Shown: piece after piece, positions 39,458-51,968 of the stretch | Layout: the number at the start of each line of letters is the position of its first letter | Numbering within the stretch: the first letter of the stretch is position 1 | Origin: Ianthella basta | Taxonomy: Eukaryota > Porifera > Demospongiae > Verongiida > Ianthellidae | Direction of reading: 5' to 3' | DNA length: 64,000 bases | Assembly (NCBI GenBank): GCA_964019415.1 | Contig: OZ025868.1 | Span: 10,229,143-10,293,142 of the forward strand | The notes under the pieces: generated by a model | Databases searched by the model: none | Told to the model about the DNA's origin: nothing | The model's input: the letters and a program-made list of their open reading frames with translations, nothing else | Position numbers and translations under genes: made by a program

Positions 39458-41429
39458 TGCAAGTTACAATATACACCACTAATCTAAAGTAAATAATATA
39501 ATATAATATAATATAATATAATATAATATAATATAATATATACAGTGCAAGTTACAATATACACCACTAATCTAAAGTAAATAATATAATATAATATAAT
39601 ATAATATAATTCCCGGGTGGTTTGGCAGCCCTCATGAACATGTGCTAGGTATGGCTTTGAAGTATGGGAGATTTTAAGACTTTTAAATGAGACGGAATTT
39701 TTAATTAGGTCTTCGTTCTTCTACAAGCAGCCCGCAAAATGCTTATATAAATGCACATAGGAGAACACTTAATGTATGGTGCATTTATATTGATGCATAG
39801 TGGTATCTTGTATATTAATGCAACTCGGCTCGTTGAGACATGAAACCTGGTGGACACGTCCAAGTGGTCCGCCTTCCTATGTTATTAGCGGGATTTCTTA
39901 ATTAGTCTCAAAATGGCCGACATATGTGAGGTGTATGCTTTGTACAACCAGCCAGGCCCGCTCAGTCAAGACACTTTGTGAACCTAGCCAGATAATCCGA
40001 CTGTTCATGTCATTAACAGGATTTCTTAATTAGTCGAAAAATGGCCGAGAAAAGTGAAGTTCATTGCATATCCCACCAACCCAGCCCCGCTAAGTAGTGA
40101 TACTAAGTGGACATAGTTAGATGGTCCATTTGCTCATGTCATTAGCAGGATTGCTTAATTAGTCACAAAATGGAGGCGACCTTTTGAACAATCACATTTT
40201 GACACCAATTTGTAGGCATTTGCTGCTATGCTGGAGCAGAGCAGCACCCACATATACACATGCTCACAACTATTCAGCCACAATATCCAGCTACTATACC
40301 ACCACATATATATATAAATACAACCACCATCACCACCACCACAGTGGAAGTTGCAATGAGTAGCATATTATGTGCTAGCTGCAAGAAAACAGACCACCAC
40401 ATTAGGCACTGCTACCACATACTACTACCACCACCACACAGTGCAAGTTACAATATTACGGCCACCACATGCATTCCTAGATGGAAATGACTGCCACCAC
40501 CACCGCCACTCAGTGCAAATTACAATGCATACATTCAGTATATGCACCATTGCTCTAGAAAAAACCACCACCACCACCACCACCACACAGTGCAAGTTAC
40601 AATATCACAGCCACCACCACCTGTGCCAGTAGAGTATCTGCGACAGTTGGTCATAGAAAAAGACCACCAGTGCAAGTTACACTAGCCACCACCACATGTG
40701 CCAGTAGAGTATGTGCGCTAGTTGGTCATAGAAAAAGACCACCAGTGCAAGTTACAGTGGCTCCAGGCCAGCACATGCACGCACCATTCGCACCACCACA
40801 TGTGCCAGAAAGTGAATGCGCTCAATGGCTGAAGAAAAAGACCACCAGCGCAAGTTACAGCCGGGCAGTACCTGCACCACCGCCATTGGAGTGCACGCTG
40901 CAGCAAGCAAATGTAAGCTTGCCTAAGGGCATGCCATTGAATTGAGAGTGCACGCTGCAGCAAGCAATTGTAACTTGCCTAAGGGCATGCCATTGAATTT
41001 CTTCCCATGCACTCTCAATTCAATGGCATGCCCTTAGGCAAGCTTACATTTGCTTGCTGCAGCGTGCACTCTCAATTCAATGGCATGCCCTTAGGCAAGC
41101 TTACATTTGCTTGCTGCAGCGTGCACTCCAATGGCGGTGGTGCAGGTACTGCCCGGCTGTAACTTGCGCTGGTGGTCTTTTTCTTCAGCCATTGAGCGCA
41201 TTCACTTTCTGGCACATGTGGTGGTGCGAATGGTGCGTGCATGTGCTGGCCTGGAGCCACTGTAACTTGCACTGGTGGTCTTTTTCTATGACCAACTAGC
41301 GCACATACTCTACTGGCACATGTGGTGGTGGCTAGTGTAACTTGCACTGGTGGTCTTTTTCTATGACCAACTGTCGCAGATACTCTACTGGCACAGGTGG
41401 TGGTGGCTGTGATATTGTAACTTGCACTG
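39455..41429. mobile_element. Palindromic unit A
   Basis: It starts TA-CAGTGCAAGTTACAATAT at 39,455; the first 88 bp are duplicated, with a second start at 39,543. It ends TTGTAACTTGCACTG at 41,429. Iteron arms 40,440-40,930 and 41,040-41,429 are opposed, and the segments 40,718-40,963 and 41,054-41,299 are exact reverse complements. Confidence 0.75.
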
Positions 41430-41451
41430 TGTGGTGGTAATATAATATATA

Positions 41452-43316
41452 CAGTGCAAGTTACAATATACACCACTAATCTAAAGTAAATAATATAATA
41501 TAATATAATATAATATAATATAATATAATATAATATAATATAATATAATATAATTCCCGGGGGGTTAGGCACCCCTCACGAACATGTGATAGGTGTGCCT
41601 TTGAAGTATGGAAGATTTTAAGACTTTTAAATGAGGCAGAATTTTTAATTAGGTCTTCGTTCTTCTACAAGCAGCCCGCCAAATCCTAATATAAATGTGC
41701 ATAGCATAACACTTAATGTATGGTGCATTTATATTGATGCATAGTGGTATCTTGTATATGAATGCAACTTGGCTCGTTGAGACGTGAAACTTGGTGGACA
41801 GATCCAAGTGGTCCACCTTCCTATGTTATTAGCGGGATTTCTTAATTAGTCTCAAAATGGCCGACATATGTGATGTGTATGATGTATTCAACCAGCCCAG
41901 CCTGCTCAGTCATGACACTTGATGGACCTAGCCAGATAATGCAACTGTTCATGTCATTAGCAGGATTTCTTAATTAGTGGCAAAATGGCCGAGAAAAATG
42001 AGGTTCAATGCATATCTTACCAACCCAGCCCTGCTAAGTCATGATACTAAGTGGATGAAGTTAGATGACCAATTTCCTCATGTCATTAGCAGTATTGCTT
42101 AATTAGTCACAAAATGGAGGCGATGTTTTGAACAATCGCATTTTGACACCAATTTGTAGGCATTTGCCGCTATGCTGGAGCAGAGCAGCACCAACATGTA
42201 CACTTGCTCACAACTATCCAGCCACAATATCCAGCTACTACACCACCACATAGATAAATACAACCGCCATCACCACCACCACAGTGGAAGTTGCAATGAG
42301 CACACCAGTATAATATTATGTGCTAGAGCTGCAAGAAAACAGACCACCACATCAGGCGCTGCTACTATATACTACTACTACCACCACCACACAGTGCAAG
42401 TTACAATATTACGGCCACCACATGCATTCCTAAATGAAAATGACCACCACCACCACCACATGGTGCCAGTACAATGGATGCATTCAGTATATGTGCCATT
42501 GCTCTAGAAAAAACACCACCACCACCACCACACAGTGCAAGTTACAATATCGCAGCCACCACCACCTGTGCCAGTAAAGTATCTGTGCTAGTTGGTCATA
42601 GAGAAAAAGACCACCAGTGCAAGTTACAGTAGCCACCACCACATGTGCCAGTAGAGTATCTGCACTAGTTGGTCATAGAAAAAGACCACCAGTGCAAGTT
42701 ACAGTGGCACCAGCACCATTCGCACCACCACATGTGCCAGAAAGTAAATGCGCTCAATGGCTGAAGAAAAAGACCACCAGCGCAAGTTACAGCTGGTCAG
42801 AACCTGCACCGCCACCATTGGAGTGCACGCTGCAGCAAGCAAATGTAACTTGCCTAAGGGCATGCCATTGAATTTCTTCCCACGCACCCTCAATTCAATG
42901 GCGTAAGCTTACATTTGCTTGCTGCAGCGTGCACTCCAATGGTGGCGGTGCAGGTTCTGACCAGCTGTAACTTGCGCTGGTGGTCTTTTTCTTCAGCCAT
43001 TGAGCGCATTTACTTTCTGGCACATGTGGTGGTGCGAATGGTGCTGGTGCCACTGTAGCTTGCACTGGTGGTCTTTTTCTATGACCAACTAGTGCAGATA
43101 CTCTACTGGCACATGTGGTGGTGGCTACTGTAACTTGCACTGGTGGTCTTTTTCTCTATGACCAACTAGCACAGATACTTTACTGGCACAGGTGGTGGTG
43201 GCTGCGATATTGTAACTTGCACTGTGTGGTGGTGGTGGTGGTGTTTTTCTAGAGCAATGGCACATATACTGAATGCATCCATTGTACTGGCACCATGTGG
43301 TGGTGGTGGTGGTCAT
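41452..43316. mobile_element. Palindromic unit B
   Basis: It starts CAGTGCAAGTTACAATAT at 41,452, with an (AATAT)n leader to 41,553. Iteron arms are 42,380-42,890 and 42,900-43,316. Its right border runs directly into the (AATAT)n of unit C. Confidence 0.72.
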
Positions 43317-43318
43317 TT

Positions 43319-45180
43319 TAATATAATATAATATAATATAATATAATATAATATAATATAATTCCCGGGTGGTTTGGCAGCCCTCATGAACATGTGCTAG
43401 GTATGGCTTTGAAGTATGGGAGATTTTAAGACTTTTAAATGAGACGGAAGTTTTAATTAGGTCTTCGTTCTTCTACAAGCGGCCCGCAAAATGCTTATAT
43501 AAATGCACATAGGAGAACACTTAATGTATGGGGCATTTATATTGATACATAGTGGTATTTTGTATATTAATGCAACTTGGCTCGTTGAGACGTGAAACTT
43601 GGTGGACACGTCCAAGTGGTCCACCTTCCTATGTTATTAGCGGGATTTCTTAATTAGTCTCAAAATGGCCGACATATGTGAGGTGCATGATTTATTCAAC
43701 CAGCCAGGCCCGCTCAGTCATGACACTTTGTGAACCTAGCCAGATAATTCGACTGTTCATGTCATTAACAGGATTTCTTAATTAGTCACAAAATGACCGA
43801 GAAAAGTGAAGTTCATTGCATATCCCACCAACCCAGCCCGCTAAGTGGTGATACTAAGTGGACATAGTTAGATGGCCCATTTGCTCATGTCATTAGCAGT
43901 ATTGCTTAATTAGTCACAAAATGGAGGCGACCTTTTGAACAATCATATTTTGCCACTAATTTGTAGGTATTTGCCGCCATGCTGGAGCAGAGCAACACCC
44001 ACATATACACATGCTCACAACTATTCAGCCACAATATCCAGCTACTATACCACCACATATATAGATCAATACAACCATCATCACCACCACCACAGTGGAA
44101 GTTGCAATGAGTAGCATATTTTGTGCTAGAGCTGCAAGAAAACAGACCACCACATCAGGCGCTGCTACCACATACTACTACCACCACCACACAGTGCAAG
44201 TTAAAATATTACGGCCACCACATGCATTCCTAGATGGAAATGACTGCCACCACCACCGCCACACAGTGCAAATTACAATGCATACATTCAGTATATGCGC
44301 CATTGCTCTAGAAAAAATCACCACCGCCACCACCACCACACAGTGCAAGTTACAATATCACAGCCACCACCACCTGTGCCAGTAGAGTATCTGCGTCAGT
44401 TGGTCATAGAAAAAGACCGCCAGTGCAAGTTACAGTAGCCACCACCACATGTGCCAGTAGAGTATCTGTGCTAGTTGATCAGCACCAATTTGTAGGCATT
44501 TGCTGCTATGCTGGAGCAGAGCAGCACCAACATGTACACTTGCTCACAACTATCCAGCCACAATATTCAGCTACTATACCACCACATAGATAAATACAAC
44601 CACCATCACCACCACAGTGGAAGTTGCAATGAGTAGTATATTATGTGCTACAGCTGAAAGAAAACAGACCACCATGCACATCAGGTGCTGCTACCATATA
44701 CTACTACCACCACCACACAGTGCAAGTTACAATATTATATACGACCACCACATGCATTTCTAGATGAAACGACCGCCACCTCCACCACACTGTGCAAGTT
44801 TCAATGCATGCATTCAGTATATGCGCCATTGCTCTAGAAAAAACACCACCGCCACCACCACCACACAGTGCAAGTTACAATATCGCAGCCATCACCACCT
44901 GTGCCAGTAGAGTATCTGTGTCAGTTGGTCATAGAAAAAGACCACCAGTGCAAGTTACAGTAGCCACCACCACATGTGCCAGTAGAGTATCTGTGCTAGT
45001 TGGTCATTAAAAAAGACCACCAGTGCAAGTTACAGTGGCTCCGGGCCAGCACATGCAAGTTACAGCCGGTCAGAACCTGCACCGCTGCCATTGGAATGCA
45101 CGCTGCAGCAAGCAATTGTAACTTGCCTAAGGGCATGCCATTGAATTTCTTTCCATGCACCCTCAATTCAATGGCATGCC
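43319..45180. mobile_element. Palindromic unit C (rearranged, lacks the opposed arm)
   Basis: The (AATAT)n leader and TTCCCGGG start at 43,362. The iteron arm breaks off at about 44,480, where a second copy of the CACCAATTTGTAGGCATTTG segment begins. A second iteron arm follows, ending in the palindrome centre at 45,180. The inverted arm is missing. Confidence 0.7.
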
Positions 45181-45182
45181 CT

Positions 45183-46561
45183 ATATAATATAATATAATA
45201 TAATATAATTCCCGGGGGGTTAGGCACCCCTCATGAACATGTGATAGGTGTGCCTTTGAAGTATGGGAGATTTTAAGACTTTTAAATGAAGCAGAATTTT
45301 TAATTAGGCCTTCGTTCTTCTACAAGCAGCCCGCAATATTCTCATATAAATGTTCATAGCATAACACTTAATGTATGGTGCATTTATATTGATGCATAGT
45401 GTTATCTTGTATATTAATGCAACTGGGCTCGTTGAGACGTGAAACTTGGTGGACACATCCAAGTGGTCCACCTTCCTATGTTATTAGCGGGATTTCTTAA
45501 TTAGTCTCAAAATGGCTGACATATGTGAGGTGTATGATGTATTCAACCAGCCCAGCCCGCTCAGTCATGACACTTGGTGGACCTAGCCAGATAATCCAAC
45601 TGTTCATGTCGTTAGCAGGATTTCTTAATTTGTTGCAAAATGGCCGAGGAAAATGAGGTTCATTGCATATCTTACCAACCCAGCCCTGCTAAGTCATGAT
45701 ACTAAGTGGATGTAGTTAGATGACCAATTTCCTCATGTCATTAGCAGTATTGCTTAATTAGTCACAAAATGGAGGCTATGTTTTGAACAATCACATTTTG
45801 ACACCAATTTGTAGGCATTTGCCGCTATGCTGGAGCAGAGCAGCACCAGCATGTACACTTGCTCACAACTATCCAGCCATAATATCCAGCTACTACACCA
45901 CCACATAGATAAATACAACCGCCATCACCACCACCACAGTGGAAGTTGCAATGAGCACACCAGTATAATATTATGCGCTAGAGCTGCAAGGAAACAGACC
46001 ACCACATCAGGCGCTGTTACCACATACTACTACCACCTCCACACAGTGCAAGTTACAATATTACGGCCACCACATGCATTCCTAGATGAAAATGACCACC
46101 ACCACCACCACCACCACATGGTGCCAGTACAATGCATGCATTCAGTATATCCGCCATTGCTCTAGAAAAAACACCACCACCACCACCACACAGTGCAAGT
46201 TACAATATCGCAGCCACCACCACCTGTGCCAGTAGAGTACCTGTGCTAGTTGGTCATTGAAAAAAAGCACCACCAGTGCAAGTTACAGTAGCCACCACCA
46301 CATGTGTCAGTAGAGTATCTGCGCTAGTTGGTCATAGAAAAAGACCACCAGTGCAAGTTACAGTGGCACCAGCACCATTCGCACCACCACATGTGCCAGA
46401 AAGTATATGCGCTCAATGGCTGAAGAAAAAGACCACCAGCGCAAGTTACAGCCGGTCAGAACCTGCACCGCCGCCATTGGAGTGCACGCTGCAGCAAGCA
46501 AATGTAACTTGCCTAAGGGCATGCCATTGAATTTCTTCCCATGCACCCCAATTCAATGGCA
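45183..46561. mobile_element. Palindromic unit D (ends at the centre)
   Basis: It starts with a short (AATAT)n and TTCCCGGGGGG at 45,209. The iteron arm runs to the centre AATTCAATGGC at about 46,560, where unrelated DNA begins with the retroelement tail fragment. Confidence 0.7.
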
Positions 46562-46759
46562 TTTCTTTGTTCCTATAGCAGTCGACCCCTTGCAGGGCAA
46601 TGGGGCCAGAGGCAGGCCACTTCTTCAGAGACCTCAGACGCCACTGTCACATCAATATCTCTGCAGCAGGTTGCAGTGGCAGTCCAATGTGGTAACGCAG
46701 CTGCCATCCTCGAGCCTACAGAGAGGGACTCTGCTGCTCAGTATGAGCTAGTTGCATAA
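46560..46759 (+). pseudogene. C-terminal tail fragment of a retroelement-type protein
   Basis: The open frame ends at 46,759 with VAVAVQCGNAAAILEPTERD. From memory this resembles the end of a protein family (VAVQRGNAA..) that follows reverse transcriptase in some invertebrate retroelements and also contains an ATHGL Cys-rich block. That block is present separately at 56.5 kb. The upstream part of the protein is absent, as the frame enters unit D. Alternatively this is the last exon of an unknown gene (an AG precedes it at about 46,580). Confidence 0.35.
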
Positions 46760-47394
46760 TCCTTGGATTAGTTGAGTTCGCTGAATTTTATGCATGTTCT
46801 AATTAATCATTCTTTTCTGTATAGGTGCTCCTGTTTGATAATATTGTTGTTTGTAAATTATGCATGTGTTATAACCTTTACTCTCAGTATGCATTGCCAT
46901 CTTGTATACTATTGTTTCACCATCCTTTTACTCACATGTGCATGTGTTGTCAGAGTCATACTGTACACAAATGTTTTTTGTTTCTCAAATGTAAATTGCA
47001 GCTAATTCTATCAGGATTAAACATATGGTAGCCAGTAATTCTGGTGAAATTACAAGTCACTGTGTGCCATGTGCCAATGAGTCAGGAGCTTGCTTGTGTA
47101 GCAATGAATAGGGCTACATCACAGCAAAAATAACAGATTTAAGGCCGGATTTCCATAACAGTACAAAGATGCAAACATACTCAACCCTGTAATATATGTG
47201 GAAACAGCTATATTATGCATTGTAACAGTTGAAATTATATTATAACAAGGAGTTTCATAGTGAACTGACATGAAATAAATTGCAAGAACGTAGCTGTTCA
47301 TGGATGTGAGAGTGCAATGACAGGTGCATATGGTGTGAGTTAAGTAGCCATCTGCATCTGTGATGGTGGTGCATGGTGGTGGTATATATATATG

Positions 47395-47529
47395 TAATAT
47401 ATATAGTATGGTGGGGAGGTCCTTAGCGGATATATATACGACCGAGGTGCTTACATATTTACCAAGGCACGAAGCACCGAGGTCATATGTAGAGGCTATG
47501 GACCGACCTACCGTACTATATATAATATA
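47395..47529. mobile_element. Short TA-rich hairpin MITE
   Basis: The ends TAATATATATAGTATGG and CCGTACTATATATAATATA are inverted copies. Inside, CGACCGAGGTGCTT and GAAGCACCGAGGTC also pair, giving a 135-bp hairpin. It has no ORF. Confidence 0.6.
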
Positions 47530-47678
47530 TTGTATAGTGAGTGCGCAACAGAAACGAACCTTCTACATCAATATCGAGATTAGACCTCTCCCAAGACGAC
47601 GCCATTTGCATTGGGTTAGCGCCTGCCTTACTTCACTGCAACAGGCAAGGGTACTATTCCATTCAGTAGACGCCTCCG

Positions 47679-47747
47679 TGACGTCACAACGGGCTACAAG
47701 CTGACCAATGAGAATTCTGTGCGCCTTTTGGCAGCACCTTGACCAAT
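47679..47747 (+). promoter_or_regulatory. Cluster of CRE and CCAAT-like sites, no gene assigned
   Basis: TGACGTCA at 47,679-47,686 is followed by GACCAATGAG-type sites at about 47,705 and 47,743. A short frame starting at 47,806 stops after 25 codons. The neighbourhood, about 47,530-48,680, shows no protein I recognise, so this may be a promoter of an unidentified transcript or chance. Confidence 0.2.
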
Positions 47748-48679
47748 GAGATTACAGGGAACAGAATTCAAAATAATGCATAGTCAGCAGTTTTGGTTGT
47801 GGCCATGGCAGGGTGCTGCACGAAGGGTTTGGAAAACGCTTCTGTTGTGGAGGACTTAAGACCGTCTTCAAAGCGGAGTTAGAAGTACAAGGGAAATTTT
47901 AATCATGGTTGGGAGCTTTCGACGATGTCCTGCTGGACTTTCTTCCTCGCCATTTAAAAAAGTCACACAGCGAACCGCGTCTGTGCATATTCTTGTCCAT
48001 ATTGTTTCGCACATTAGAGCCGGACACAGTGTTTGGTGACTATAAAATGTCCATTTACGCATTTGTTTTGGTATCTTGTCCAACTGACTATCCTTCGTGC
48101 GGCAATTTTTGCGGTGTCGGCTTCTTTTGTCGAGCGTCCAGATCCTCCGTAGCACGGTTTGTCTCGGCCGGGTCTCAGTGAAATGGTAAGACTGCTTCGC
48201 TTGACTTTGTATAGTACACTACACCGTCTTCTTGAATTCAGACCACTTAACTACACAATTCAGAGGTCTGATATTGTACACAATTTGATTTTACCATTGA
48301 TTGTAGTGCATATTTGATTTAGTCATCTATGGACTAATGTTCATAATCATTGCAACCCTGGTAGCTAATGATCAGTAAAGACGTTCATCTCTATATATAT
48401 TTTGGTAGAGCTCAAATCCTTTGTTCGCAAACTCCTCACGCAGTTTGCGCGCGATCAACGTGAACCTCAGGATTATTACAGAGCGCCGCCTGGTGATGGG
48501 TATAATGGGGTATACGGAAGATGATTCGCCGTGCCTACGAAGAGGGCCGCACGTTTTCCCTCCGCTACGGAAAAAGTCGCCATGTTTTTTGTTCGTTTAC
48601 GGTCTGCGTATACGGGATTCCGGTTATTTAACGTTTCAAAACGCGGCACCTTGCCAAAGGGAGAGTGCTCGCGCTCTGC

Positions 48680-48895
48680 CATGCAACAGCGCTGCAGCTA
48701 ACACTATCTATGGCGCCATACTAATGTAAATCAGATGCAATATGAGACCAAAAATGCGGCAACATGGTAAACCTCTTCCTTCTGTGAAGCAACAGAGCTG
48801 CAGCCAACACTATCTATGGCACCATTCTGATATACATCAGCTACAATATGAATCTACAATGCAGCAACATCATAGACCTCTTCCTTCTGTGAGCA
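48680..48895. repeat. Direct tandem duplication of about 112 bp
   Basis: Two copies share CTAACACTATCTATGGC (second copy CCAACACTATCTATGGC) and ACCTCTTCCTTCTGTGA. There is no coding evidence. Confidence 0.7.
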
Positions 48896-49032
48896 TATTG
48901 CTGCTTTTGCATCAAGTCAATGATAGCTAACTATCTGTCGGCAACATTTTGCACCTTTTATCCACCATTGTATATCTGTGTGGGCACAACAAGTATTGGA
49001 GCTTAAGTACACTCAGGTGAGCAACATGTCTT

Positions 49033-49157
49033 GATGGTTTTGGACAGTACAGGCATGGTGCTGTTCTAGGCCAAAGTGAGATATAGTAGCTCAATCAGTG
49101 ACTTTTTATCACACTTTGACCTGGAACAGCACCATGCATGACCTGTCCAAAACCATC
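49033..49157. mobile_element. 125-bp hairpin element
   Basis: GATGGTTTTGGACAG and CTGTCCAAAACCATC are perfect inverted ends. CATGGTGCTGTTC / GAACAGCACCATG and CAAAGTG / CACTTTG also pair. It is a MITE-like palindrome with no ORF. Confidence 0.65.
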
Positions 49158-49546
49158 TTATCTAATACATGGTGTTCCCCTAAGCATACATAAGCTTCCA
49201 ATTTGCTTGATATGCCCACATACACTGTTCTTCAGTTCCATTCTTAGACTACCAATTTTGCAGTTGTTTTTATGTCATATCCATCTCTGTCCACATCATG
49301 CTACACACAGTATCGCCTGCAACATGCATGTATAGCTATGATTGCGGCCTACCAGCTGGCATACCCTCACAATCATAAGCCACACTGTCGTGGAGTATCT
49401 ATGGTGCAGCAGCCGTCGTAGGGGCGCCGGAGCAGGGAAGCCCGCCGAAGGCGGGATTTCCTGCCAGAATCATATATATGGGACCACCTGCCAATAATTT
49501 AAGTTCCTATGGTTGCACAATCACCTTACCATATGTATGTATACAT

Positions 49547-50460
49547 ACATATACCACCACCACCACCACCACCACCACCACACAGTGCAAGTAACAATGG
49601 GACCACCACATGTGGCAGTGGAGTAAATGTGGTAGTTGGAGATAGAAAAAGACCACCAGTGCAAGTAACAGAGTGCAGAACCACGTGTGCCAGTAGAGTG
49701 AATGCACTAGTTGGTGGCAGAAAAGACCACCTGGTCCAGCACAAGTAACAAAGGGTCAGGACCACATGTGCCCTCAGAGTAAACAAATGGGAATCGGAAT
49801 TGGAATCAGTAATGTTATTAACATGCATTAGGGAAATCCCTTTAGCGAGCAGCCAACAATACACACAGACTTATACACAAGCAATTTCGTCAGTCAGAGT
49901 GAATCAGTTTAAATTTGTGTTCAGTGGGCAATGTTTGTTGTTAGGGGGTGCAGTCACTGAAAATCCTGCCGCCATGGCCTGGGTGCGATCCATTGACATC
50001 CCATAATCTCTGGCTCTTGAACCTTGAACCTTGTACCTTGCACTCTAGCCCACCAGCACCCCAAACCCCACCCAATTACTTGGTGGTGGAAAAGACTACC
50101 AGCGCAAGTTACAGAGGGTCAGGACAAGCACGAGCACCATTGGAGTGCCCGATGCAGGAAGCAATTGTTACTTGCACAAGGGCAGCAGCATTTGGTACTT
50201 CTTCTATTATAGACATTAAATGGGCTGCCCTTGTGCAAGTAACAATTGCTTCCTGCCTGGTCCTGACCCTTTGTTACTTGTGCTGGACCAGGTGGTCTTT
50301 TCTGCCACCAACTAGTGCATTTACTCTACTGGCACACGTGGTTCTGCACTCTGTTACTTGCACTGGTGGTCTTTTTCTATCTCCAACTACCACATTTACT
50401 CTACTGCCACATGTGGTGGTCCCATTGTTACTTGCACTGTGTGGTGGTGGTGGTGGTGGT
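49547..50460. mobile_element. Diverged palindromic element (GCAAGTAACA subfamily)
   Basis: It has the same architecture as the 39-46 kb units but with GTGCAAGTAACA in place of GTGCAAGTTACA. The left arm is 49,547-49,790 and the right arm 50,080-50,460, with opposed iterons (ACCACATGTGCCAGTAGAG-like). The centre 49,790-50,080 holds about 0.3 kb of unrelated DNA. A partial third arm follows at about 50,640-50,830. Confidence 0.7.
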
Positions 50461-50883
50461 GGTGGTGGTTGTATGTGGCGGTGGTATTATACATTTTTTC
50501 TAATCTCAGAAAAATGATCAATTCTTCAAAGTACAACATACAATGTATAGCTACACACGTATATACCAGAAGTTCTACAGTCCTTGAGAACTAAACTACA
50601 TATAATTGCATACTATAGAGATATAATATAGCTAGTTACATGTGGTCCTAACCCTCTGCTCCTTGTGCTGTTGGTCAATTCTGCCACCAGCTAGTGCATT
50701 TACTCTACTGGCATATGTGGTTCTAACCCTCTGTTACTTGCACTGGTAGTCTTTTTCTACCTCCAACTACCACATTTACTCTACTATCACATGTGGTAGT
50801 CCCATTGTTACTTGCACTGGGAAGTTTGGGTGTGGAGGTGGTGGACGGATGTGATATAGTGACCCTATATGGTAGTGGTCTAG

Positions 50884-51014
<131 letters not shown>

Positions 51015-51201
51015 CATGAGTGGTCCCTTCTATGGGTTTACCTGCTACAGCAAGTCTAGCCAGTTTACCTTTACATAGTAATGGATGGGTTGATTACATG
51101 CATCCACCACTGTGTCATGCTATTGGTGCAGAAAAAAGCATGTGACAATGCTATAGATTGGTAGGCAAACAAACAGCTAAGATAAAAGAAAAGTTAAAAA
51201 G

Positions 51202-51267
51202 TGGCTGTAGTAGGATTTGAACCTAGAACTTTGGATTGTTAAGCAACCACACTAGACTGTGTGAGCC
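51202..51267 (-). ncRNA. tRNA-like Pol III sequence (SINE head or tRNA pseudogene)
   Basis: The minus strand contains a perfect B-box-like GGTTCAAATCC inside a 4/5-paired T-arm (CTAGG..CCTAC), a weak anticodon-type stem (GGTTG..CAATC) and TTTTT just after the acceptor end CTACAGCCA. The acceptor stem pairs only partly and the D-arm is poor, so it is not a working tRNA. A SINE head or a decayed tRNA both fit. Confidence 0.45.
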
Positions 51268-51317
51268 TTGGCTAATGCAAAGGTGACACATTCCTGCTAA
51301 TTGGGTGTCATTATTTG

Positions 51318-51735
51318 ATTTTTGCCCTGTATATTTGGCATTCTGGCACTAATTAAGAAATGCTGCTAATGACATAGACTGGTGGACCACCTGGCCATGT
51401 CCACCAAGTTTCGTGATAATCTGCTTACACCTATATTTCAACTAACACTACACTATGTATCTGTATAAATACGCTATACATTATGTATTAGTCCAGGCAA
51501 ATTTATATTTGCTGTTTGACTGCAATTTGCACAAGGTCGAAAGCCTAATTGAAAAATCTATTCAATTTAAAATCCATTAACTTCTTCATAGTTTGTATGC
51601 ATACTGAGTACTTGTCCGCAGCATCCTCTATAGCCTCTGTGAATTATATTATTTATTTACATTATATTATATTATATTATATTATATATTTATTTGGATT
51701 AGTGGTGTATATTGTTACTTGCACTGTATATATAT
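51318..51735 (-). mobile_element. Diverged, reversed fragment of the CAGTGCAAGTTACA family
   Basis: ACTAATTAAGAAATGCTGCTAATGACAT and TGGTGGACCACCTGGCCATG mirror the unique block of units A-E. The right end ATTAGTGGTGTATATTGT followed by TACTTGCACTG-TA is the reversed unit start. Much of the iteron part is absent. Confidence 0.6.
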
Positions 51736-51803
51736 ATATATTATATAAATACATATATAGGGGCACTTATATAAAGGCGAATATATATCAATAAATATAT
51801 AAA

Positions 51804-51855
51804 GGCACTTTGAACCGGGCACATTCCTAAACAGATGTCACGAACGTGACGTCTA

Positions 51856-51920
<65 letters not shown>

Positions 51921-51968
51921 CGTCACGTTCGTGACATCTGTTTAGGAATGTGCCCGGTTCAAAGTGGC
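51804..51968. mobile_element. Near-perfect hairpin with a (TA)n core
   Basis: Arms of about 52 bp (GGCACTTTGAACCGGGCACA..GTCACGAACGTGACGTC and its reverse complement) surround about 60 bp of TA repeats. The arms differ at about one site. It contains ACGTGACGTC in both arms. It is a cruciform-prone MITE-like element with no ORF. Confidence 0.8.

Larger units (their letters stand above)
39421..46561. repeat. Tandem field of four CAGTGCAAGTTACA palindromic elements
   Basis: Four head-to-tail units have TTCCCGGG anchors at 39,610, 41,554, 43,362 and 45,209 (spacing 1,944, 1,808 and 1,847 bp). Each unit has an (AATAT)n leader and then a 0.6-kb unique block with three internal repeats ending ATTAGTC..CAAAATGG. 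An arm of CCACCA-rich iterons carrying CAGTGCAAGTTACA follows, then a centre (GCCTAAGGGCATGCCATTGAA) and, in units A and B, an opposed arm ending TGTAACTTGCACTG. The CAGTG ends next to TA suggest Tc1/mariner-style termini, but no transposase is visible. Apparent poly-His/Pro frames are CCACCA artefacts. Confidence 0.85.

Noticed and set aside
40718-41299. Two identical 81-residue frames on the plus strand
   Set aside because: They fall in exact inverted copies of the iteron arms and are dominated by CCACCA/TGGTGG repeats, so they are not genes.
42172-42507. Poly-His and Pro-rich frames across 40-46 kb and 54-55 kb
   Set aside because: These arise from CCACCACCA repeats within the palindromic elements and recur in every unit.
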